Shown: positions 8,353 to 12,500 of the stretch, one piece after another
Numbering within the stretch: position 1 is the stretch's first letter
Layout: every line of letters starts with the position of its first letter
From: Penaeus vannamei
Lineage: Eukaryota > Arthropoda > Malacostraca > Decapoda > Penaeidae
DNA length: 12,500 nt
Assembly: GCF_042767895.1 (NCBI RefSeq)
Contig: NC_091561.1
Span: 7,985,932 to 7,998,431 of the forward strand
Direction: 5' to 3'
Notes under the pieces: model-generated
What the model was told of the DNA's origin: nothing
Seen by the model: the letters and a program-made list of their open reading frames with translations, nothing else
The model's database searches: none
Translations under genes and position numbers: made by a program

Positions 8353-11010
8353 GTTTATCTATCTATCTACATAACTGCTAGACAGATGGATGTAGCTTGC
8401 GCGATAGATAACTATGCAGACATATATGGATACGTAAAGATTAATAAATATATGGGCATATTCGTTAATTCTTCCAAACTGATTATCATTTTCCGTTTCT
8501 CTCACCTCCCGTCCTTCTCAAAATTACCTGTGTCGAAAAGGCAGACATAACGGCAAAATAGAGCTGTGGAGTAATAAAGGCCACGTTCTTGTAGAAGGAG
8601 TACTGTACGAGAGTGGAAACGCGAGTGTAGTACCAGTGGCCGTGCACCAGCAGCACCTTCTTCAGGAACTTGAACCTCGCGAAGGCAAAGTCAGCGCACC
8701 TCACCGCCTGTCTCCCTTCCTTTCCCATTACACCTGTGGAAAGGTTAATTTGTTGGGATGAAATATATAGCAACAAATGAACATGTAATGTGTGGGTTAT
8801 TAAATAGATTTGAACTTTTATGATAATAATATTTATAACTTTTATATAATAACACATGACATGTAATGTGTAGGTTAATAGATAGATTTGAACTTTTGAA
8901 CATTAGATGTGTAATAATTTTGAGTTGTTAGAGCAATAAATATATATTAAATAGTGTGACATGTGCGTGCCATTCATACCTGGTGAGGAATATTTGTAAA
9001 GATAGGATAATACATATCCAGAACATTAGGACTAAAAACAAAAACAAAAAAACGTGTGTTCTGCTATGTTGTTACCAGGGTTACCAACTTACAAAAACCG
9101 TATCAGGATACTTTTTAAGATTAGCAGTTAACATAAAAGTTACAAAACATAGTTAACATACAAAAGAGTACACACCATAAACCGACATGCTAATAAAGAT
9201 TGCTGAATTATAAAATATATTCCAACATACCAATGAAGATTACTATTACAAAGCTACATGAGCTTCCTAAATCCCAAATAAATTTAATATAATCTCTAGA
9301 ACTACTGTTAAATAATATTAATTCATATATCACACAAATCAATATAGATGCCAACTATAGAATTACAGTGTTACAAAATATTACACTCAGATATCACAAG
9401 AATCAATATAGACACCAACTAGAATTACAATATAACAAAATAATACATCCACATATCGTAAGAATCACTACATTCAAATTAAAAAGTAAGAACTTAGGCA
9501 TGAAATTAAATCCAAAACATCCTTCATAGGCCTACAATGACTCACATTCTGTATTCTTCAAGCCATAGAAAATCCGCATGATATTAAACTCAAACCTGGA
9601 AACCTTTAGGCGAATGTCCAGAATCACATCAGACAAAGTGATCACCGCAAACAAGGCATTTAAGCATAACAATTAAGGGGATCGTTTGTTTTTCTTTTTG
9701 ATTTTTCGATTTTTCTTCCCGATTTTGATAAAACTCACACCCTTTTTTATTTAGACCCTAACCTTATCTCTGCAGTAGATTTATTTTCGAAATCGCCCGA
9801 CCAGTTTTTTGAATAATACTTAAAAAACAAAAAACGAAAAAATCACTGAAAAAAAAGAAAATTGACCAGACAATCCCTTTAGATCTAAATTACCGCAGCT
9901 ACGCCTCACCTAGGCCTACATGCGCCTCCTGGATCATGGACACGTCGTTGGCTCCGTCTCCGATGGCGGCGCAGATGGGACTCTCTCCCGATGTCTTCAC
10001 TAACCGGACAGTCTGAACAGAACGAAGGGAATACACAGTAGATTAATAATTCGTAGCACGGGGAGGTTAATAGTGAAAGATAGGAAAAGAGTAAGATTGT
10101 ATGATCTAGTTTTCTAAAGGAATAAAGTATTCTAAGGGAATATACAGTAGAAGTTTAATAATTCGTAGCAAGGGGAGGTTAATAGTGCAAGTTATAGGAA
10201 AAGAGTAAGATAGTATGATAAAGTATTCTAAGAGAATAAATTATTCTAAGGGAATATACAGAAGATGTTTAATAATTCGTAGCACGGGGAGGTTAACAGT
10301 GCAAGCTATATGAAAAGAGTAAGACAGTATGATAAAGTATTCTAAAGGAATAAAGTATTCTAAGGGAATACACAGTAGATGATTAATAATACGCGGCACG
10401 GGAAGGCAAATAGGGCAAGGAAAAGAGTGAGATAGTATGATAGAATATTCTAAGGGAATATAAAGTAGATGCTAATGTGATAAAGTATTCTAATAAGGGA
10501 ATATAAAGTAGATGTTTGATTATACGTAGTCATAGGAAAATAGTGCGATAGTATGATGCAGTATTACAATAGATTATGTAGATAATGTAGTATCAGGTAA
10601 ATAGTGGGATACTATGATACAGTATTCTAATAGATAATGTAAATGACACATAATAGCATGTATTAGTTTAACCCTACCCATCAATCCGAGTTTGGGACCA
10701 TCAATTAAATAACTGGGAAACCTAATCCCCCTTAAAATAATACATAAACAAACATATAAAAGAAAGCTTAACAGAAAACTAGTGCCTTCCCCTAAAAATA
10801 AATAAATAAATAGATAAAAAAGCCATTTAACCCAAACAATTAACAAAGAGCACCTCAGCCTTCTGCCTGGGCGACATCCTGCAGCAGACGACGGCCGTGC
10901 ACCTCCTGCAGACGTCGTAGAAGCGGTCGCGGTGGTGGTCGAGGAGGACCTGGAGTGAGGAGCCATCAACCACGAGCCCGTAGTGGCCGTCGGACTTCTG
11001 GCTCTCGGCG
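5854..11010 (-). CDS. Gene B: ATP11-like P4-ATPase (phospholipid flippase), C-terminal part, exons B0-B7 (5' end outside window)
   Basis: On the minus strand, joining 11010-10854, 10012-9910, 8733-8528, 8185-7999, 7602-7457, 6945-6842, 6422-6248 and 5913-5854 gives an unbroken frame of 378 residues plus TGA after one leading nucleotide. Exon B0 adds the P-domain stretch YGLVVDGSSL, CRRCTAVVCCRM and P-QKAE, which resembles the ATP11 class. Then come GDGANDVSMI, GKEGRQA, M5 with SFYKN, M6 with TSLP, and M7-M10. The predicted role is ATP-driven inward flipping of aminophospholipids in plasma or endosomal membrane, probably with a CDC50/TMEM30 beta subunit (family knowledge). Exons B1-B5 match A1-A5 of gene A in length and phase, so the genes are diverged duplicates in inverted orientation. 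Gene B looks closer to the family consensus (ITPQ after M5). Catalytic DKTGT and the N and A domains lie outside the window. Confidence 0.9.
6040..6235. repeat. Purine-rich AAGAGAC/GAGAAA minisatellite, gene B intron between B6 and B7
   Basis: Degenerate copies of AAAGAGACAAAGAGAAAGAG, about 20-36 bp apart, fill the 5' part of the intron 5914-6247. On the gene B sense strand it is a pyrimidine tract. The remainder up to the B7 acceptor is unique AT-rich sequence. Confidence 0.85.
6248..6422 (-). CDS. Gene B exon B6: M9-M10 loop and M10
   Basis: The acceptor is GATTCCAG before 6422 and the donor is GTAAAT at 6247 (phase 0). The first base completes the codon split by the intron. It then reads SGYGSLEPDVFWSYYRMFES, then PALMLASVLLGVVCLVPDL (M10), then a charged stretch ending RVKFRREK. 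It is 9 nt shorter than A6; the FESP and PDL landmarks align. Confidence 0.88.
6546..6832. repeat. Compound (CT)n(CA)n microsatellite, gene B intron between B5 and B6
   Basis: CT repeats (6546-6650) with TCGCTC interruptions are followed by a pure CA run (about 6659-6716) and impure ACACTC/ACAT repeats nearly to the B5 donor at 6841. On the sense strand it is purine-rich, then (TG)n. Confidence 0.9.
6842..6945 (-). CDS. Gene B exon B5: M9
   Basis: The acceptor is CTCTTTACAG before 6945 and the donor is GTAAGT at 6841 (phase 2). It encodes LVLEAHYFTHFFVLSVVLSL followed by LFYAVQCLIYHGVW. This is one helix expected to be M9. The length and phase equal A5. Confidence 0.9.
7252..7368 (+). repeat. 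Inverted repeat, left copy (gene B intron B4-B5)
   Basis: Bases 7252-7306 match the reverse complement of 8967-9021 with one mismatch in 55. Similarity continues at lower identity to about 7368 (landmarks CTATTTAATATATATT and ATTACACATCTA). No terminal repeats or coding signal are seen, so this is an unclassified dispersed repeat. Confidence 0.88.
7457..7602 (-). CDS. Gene B exon B4: M7 and M8
   Basis: The acceptor is TATTCCTGCAG before 7602 and the donor is GTTCGT at 7456 (phase 0). It encodes ALWHTLVMYFGLYFVYADDT, then PGLPDGQTPDLFLFG, then M8 ending VTNLK. The length equals A4 (146 nt). The donor has T at +3, as does the A4 donor. Confidence 0.9.
7725..7890. repeat. Poly-G run and 50-bp tandem duplication, gene B intron B3-B4
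   Basis: A (GGT)n stretch leads into a G-run of 12 near 7725-7736. A 50-bp unit beginning ATTAAACGATAATATAAACA at 7791-7840 is repeated at 7841-7890 with a few changes. AACAAA-rich sequence continues to about 7975. Introns of a transposon-like nature or genes are not evident. Confidence 0.8.
7999..8185 (-). CDS. Gene B exon B3: M6 and M6-M7 loop
   Basis: The acceptor is ACACCCAG before 8185. A second CAG four bases on is less likely, because the first gives the 187-nt length of A3 and the PVYDALALT start. The donor is GTATGC at 7998 (phase 1). It encodes M6 (TMFNITFTSLPVFVFGLFDQ), the loop with MKRPHLYQR and the beginning of M7. Confidence 0.92.
8292..8370. repeat. Compound (CT)n(GTCT)n(CT)n(TATC)n microsatellite, gene B intron B2-B3
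   Basis: CT run 8292-8310, seven GTCT units 8311-8338, CT run to 8351, then TATC units to about 8370. The rest of intron 8186-8527 is unremarkable. Confidence 0.92.
8528..8733 (-). CDS. Gene B exon B2: end of P domain and M5
   Basis: The acceptor is CTTTCCACAG before 8733 and the donor is GTAATT at 8527. After completing the split glycine it reads VMGKEGRQAVRCADFAFARF, then KFLKKVLLVHGHWYY, then M5 with VQYSFYKNVAFITPQ. It ends SAFSTQ. The length of 206 nt equals exon A2. Confidence 0.92.
8781..8898. repeat. 78-bp-offset direct duplication, gene B intron B1-B2
   Basis: The 40-bp segment beginning ACATGTAATGTGTGGGTTAT at 8781 recurs at 8859 with few differences (GTGTAGGTTAATAGATAG), ending near 8898. 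It directly abuts the right inverted-repeat copy. Confidence 0.8.
8904..9021 (-). repeat. Inverted repeat, right copy (gene B intron B1-B2)
   Basis: This is the partner of 7252-7368 in opposite orientation. The two copies lie about 1.5 kb apart and enclose exons B4, B3 and B2. The right copy has a few extra bases (GCAC) after the 55-bp core. Confidence 0.88.
9312..9475. repeat. Imperfect ~68-bp tandem repeat, gene B intron B1-B2
   Basis: Three decaying copies carry the landmarks ATATCACACAAATCAATATA, ATATCACAAGAATCAATATA and ATATCGTAAGAATCACTAC, with CCAACTA and AATTACA following in the first two. The surrounding sequence is AT-rich and non-coding. Confidence 0.75.
9676..9879. mobile_element. 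Probable 204-bp MITE with TA target duplication, gene B intron B1-B2
   Basis: The ends are weak inverted repeats: AGGGGATCGTTTGTTT at the left and AAGGGATTGTCTGGTC at the right (reverse complement), 11 of 16 matching. Both sides are flanked by TA (9674-9675 and 9880-9881). Removing the element plus one TA restores an ungapped alignment with the start of gene A intron 1 (about 318-360), which acts as an empty site. TA duplication suggests Tc1/mariner-type mobilisation. No coding capacity is present. Confidence 0.6.
9910..10012 (-). CDS. Gene B exon B1: P-domain hinge
   Basis: The acceptor is TTCTGTTCAG before 10012 and the donor is GTGAGG at 9909 (phase 1). It encodes TVRLVKTSGESPICAAIGDG and continues ANDVSMIQEAHVGL. 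The length of 103 nt equals A1. The stretch 9976-9905, exon plus the first five donor bases, is identical to gene A 246-317. Confidence 0.92.
10027..10640. repeat. Degenerate ~110-bp minisatellite, gene B intron B0-B1
   Basis: Units beginning GGGAATACACAGTAGAT start at 10027, 10136, 10250, 10364, 10454 and 10497, with spacings of 109, 114, 114, 90 and 43 bp. Shared landmarks are TTAATAATTCGTAGCACGGG, GGAGGTTAATAGTGCAAG and AAAGTATTCTAA. The last copies are truncated, and TAGTATGATA-type fragments trail off to about 10640. Confidence 0.85.
10854..11010 (-). CDS. Gene B exon B0: P domain
   Basis: The acceptor (minus strand) is CAACCTGCAG, with its AG ending at 11011. The donor is GTGCTC at 10853 (phase 0). 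After one nucleotide the frame reads AESQKSDGHYGLVVDGSSLQ, then VLLDHHRDRFYDVCRRC, then TAVVCCRMSPRQKAE. CCR-P-QKA is the conserved run before the hinge in ATP11-type flippases. The intron upstream of it is the 1-kb C-rich (sense strand) minisatellite, so a slightly different 5' boundary cannot be excluded. Confidence 0.88.
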
Positions 11011-11016
11011 CTGCAG

Positions 11017-12065
11017 GTTGGAGTGGAGGGTGAGGTGGAGGGTGGGAGAGTAAGGGGAGGGTGAGGTGGAGGGTAGGAGTGGAGGGTGAGATAGAGGGGA
11101 GGTGAAGGGTGAGGTGAGATAAGGGGAGGGAAGGTGGAGGTGTAGGAGTGGGAGTGGTGTGGAGGGGAGGCGTTGGAGGGTGGGAGAGTAAGGGGAGGGT
11201 GGGAAAGCAAGGGGAGGGTGGAGTAGGAGGGAGGTGGAGGGGGAGGCGGAGGGTGGGAGAGTAAGGGAGGGTGAGGTGGAGGGTGGGAGTGGAGAGTGAG
11301 GTGTGGAGGTGGAGGGTGGGAGAGTAGGGAGGGAGGAAAGGTGTAGGGTGGGAGAGTAGGGGAGGGTGGAAGGGGAGAGAGTAGGGAGAAGGTGGAGGAT
11401 GGGAGAGTAAGGTGAGTAAGGTGAGGGGGAGGTGGAGGGTGGAGGGTGGGAGAGTGAAGGGAGGGTGGAGGGGGAGGAGTGGAGGGTGGAGGGAGAGTAG
11501 GGGAGGTGAAGGGGGAGGGAGTAGGGGGAAGGTGGAGGGTGGGAGGAGTAAAGGAGAGGGTAGGGGGAGGTGGAGGGTGGAGGGGGGAGAGTAAGGGAGG
11601 GTGAGGGTTGAGGGTAGGAGGGAAGGTGGAGGAGTAGAGGGTGGGAGAGTAGGGTGAGGGAGGATGGGAGTGGAGGGTGAGGTGGAGGGTGGGAGAGTAA
11701 GGAGGGTGAGGTGAAGGGTGGTGGCAGGGGGAGGTGGAGGATGGGAGTGGAGGGTGAGGTGTAGGGTGGGAGTAGGGGGAGGGTGGAGGGTGTGGAGAGC
11801 TAGGGGGAGGGGAGGATGGATGGGGAGTGGAGGTGAGAGGGTGGGAGAGTAGGGGGAGGGTGGAGGGGGAGAGAGTAGGGGGAGGGTGGAGGGTGGGAGA
11901 GAAAGGTGGAGGGTGGAGGGTGAGGGTGAGAGTGGAGGGTGGGAGGATAGGGGGAGAGAGAGGGGGAGGGTGGAGGGGGAGGTGGAGGGTGGGAGAGTAA
12001 GGCGAGGGTGGAGGGTTAGGAGTGAGAGGTAAGTGGAGGTGGAGATGGGTGGAGGTGGGGAGAGT
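11017..12065. repeat. ~1.05-kb G/A-rich minisatellite upstream of exon B0
   Basis: Degenerate units such as GGTGGAGGGTGGGAGAGTAA repeat for over 1 kb with G-runs of 3-5 throughout on the plus strand and hardly any C. On the gene B sense strand it is a C/T-rich tract that ends at the B0 acceptor. A proline/serine-rich open frame of several hundred codons across it is in frame with B0, but it only reflects lack of stop codons in such sequence. Confidence 0.9.
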
Positions 12066-12069
12066 AGGA

Positions 12070-12170
12070 GGCAATGATAATAGTAGCAGTAGCAGTAGTA
12101 ATAATAGGGAATGTAAATGTAATAGTATTAGTAGCGGCAATTTAGTAGTTAGTAATAGTATAATAATACC
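12070..12170. repeat. (TAG/TAA)n trinucleotide-derived tract
   Basis: Repeated ATAGTAGCAGTAGCAGTAGT and AATAATAG units of a degenerate trinucleotide repeat lie directly after the purine-rich minisatellite. Confidence 0.7.
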
Positions 12171-12304
12171 CAAACAGTAATAGAGGTTAACAACCTTGCC
12201 GATCAATACTTAGGGCTTCATTCTCAACAGACAAATTTGTTTAGACCATAGTAATATATATCTATATATATCTATGTATCAGCATATTTATAAACATATA
12301 TACG

Positions 12305-12500
<196 letters not shown>

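Noticed and set aside
10827..12206. A 459-codon proline/serine-rich open frame on the minus strand
   Set aside because: Only its last ~52 codons are exon B0. The rest is a degenerate C-rich minisatellite with no composition expected of a real protein and a good splice acceptor at its end.

Overview
This is eukaryotic nuclear DNA: short protein-coding exons with GT..AG introns sit in a sea of microsatellites and minisatellites ((CT)n, (CA)n, (TA)n, compound tracts). The simple-sequence density suggests an invertebrate, and a decapod crustacean such as a penaeid shrimp is my best guess. That guess rests on texture only.

The window holds the C-terminal parts of two paralogous P4-ATPases (phospholipid flippases) in convergent, tail-to-tail orientation. 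Gene A (+ strand) has seven exons, A1-A7, between 210 and 4065, and encodes the last 343 residues. Gene B (- strand) has eight exons, B0-B7, between 11010 and 5854, and encodes the last 378 residues. Both genes run off the window at their 5' ends. Exon pairs A1/B1 to A5/B5 have identical lengths (103, 206, 187, 146, 104 nt) and identical intron phases. Only the last two pairs differ (184/175 and 102/60 nt). The P-domain sequence (CR-C-AV-CCRM-P-QKA, then GDGANDVSMI-EAHVG, then GKEGRQA) and the lysine-asparagine pair in M5 place both in the ATP11-like class.

Layout: 1-209 intron; 210-4065 gene A, with pyrimidine-rich introns 3-5 and an AT microsatellite plus a perfect hairpin in intron 6; 4066-5853 intergenic, with candidate poly(A) signals for both genes and a large (CA)n(TA)n tract; 5854-11010 gene B, whose introns hold microsatellites, a pair of inverted repeats, a probable TA-flanked MITE and a minisatellite; 11011-12500 a further gene B intron, with a ~1 kb G/A-rich minisatellite and a palindromic (TA)n tract.

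No new multi-gene system is visible. The notable signals are structural. A 72-nt stretch is identical between the paralogs, including third positions. The paralog preserves the empty site of a transposon. Complementary repeats flank three exons. Intron repeats have multiplied splice acceptor sites. Long serine-, proline- or histidine-rich open frames here are artefacts of stop-free simple repeats.
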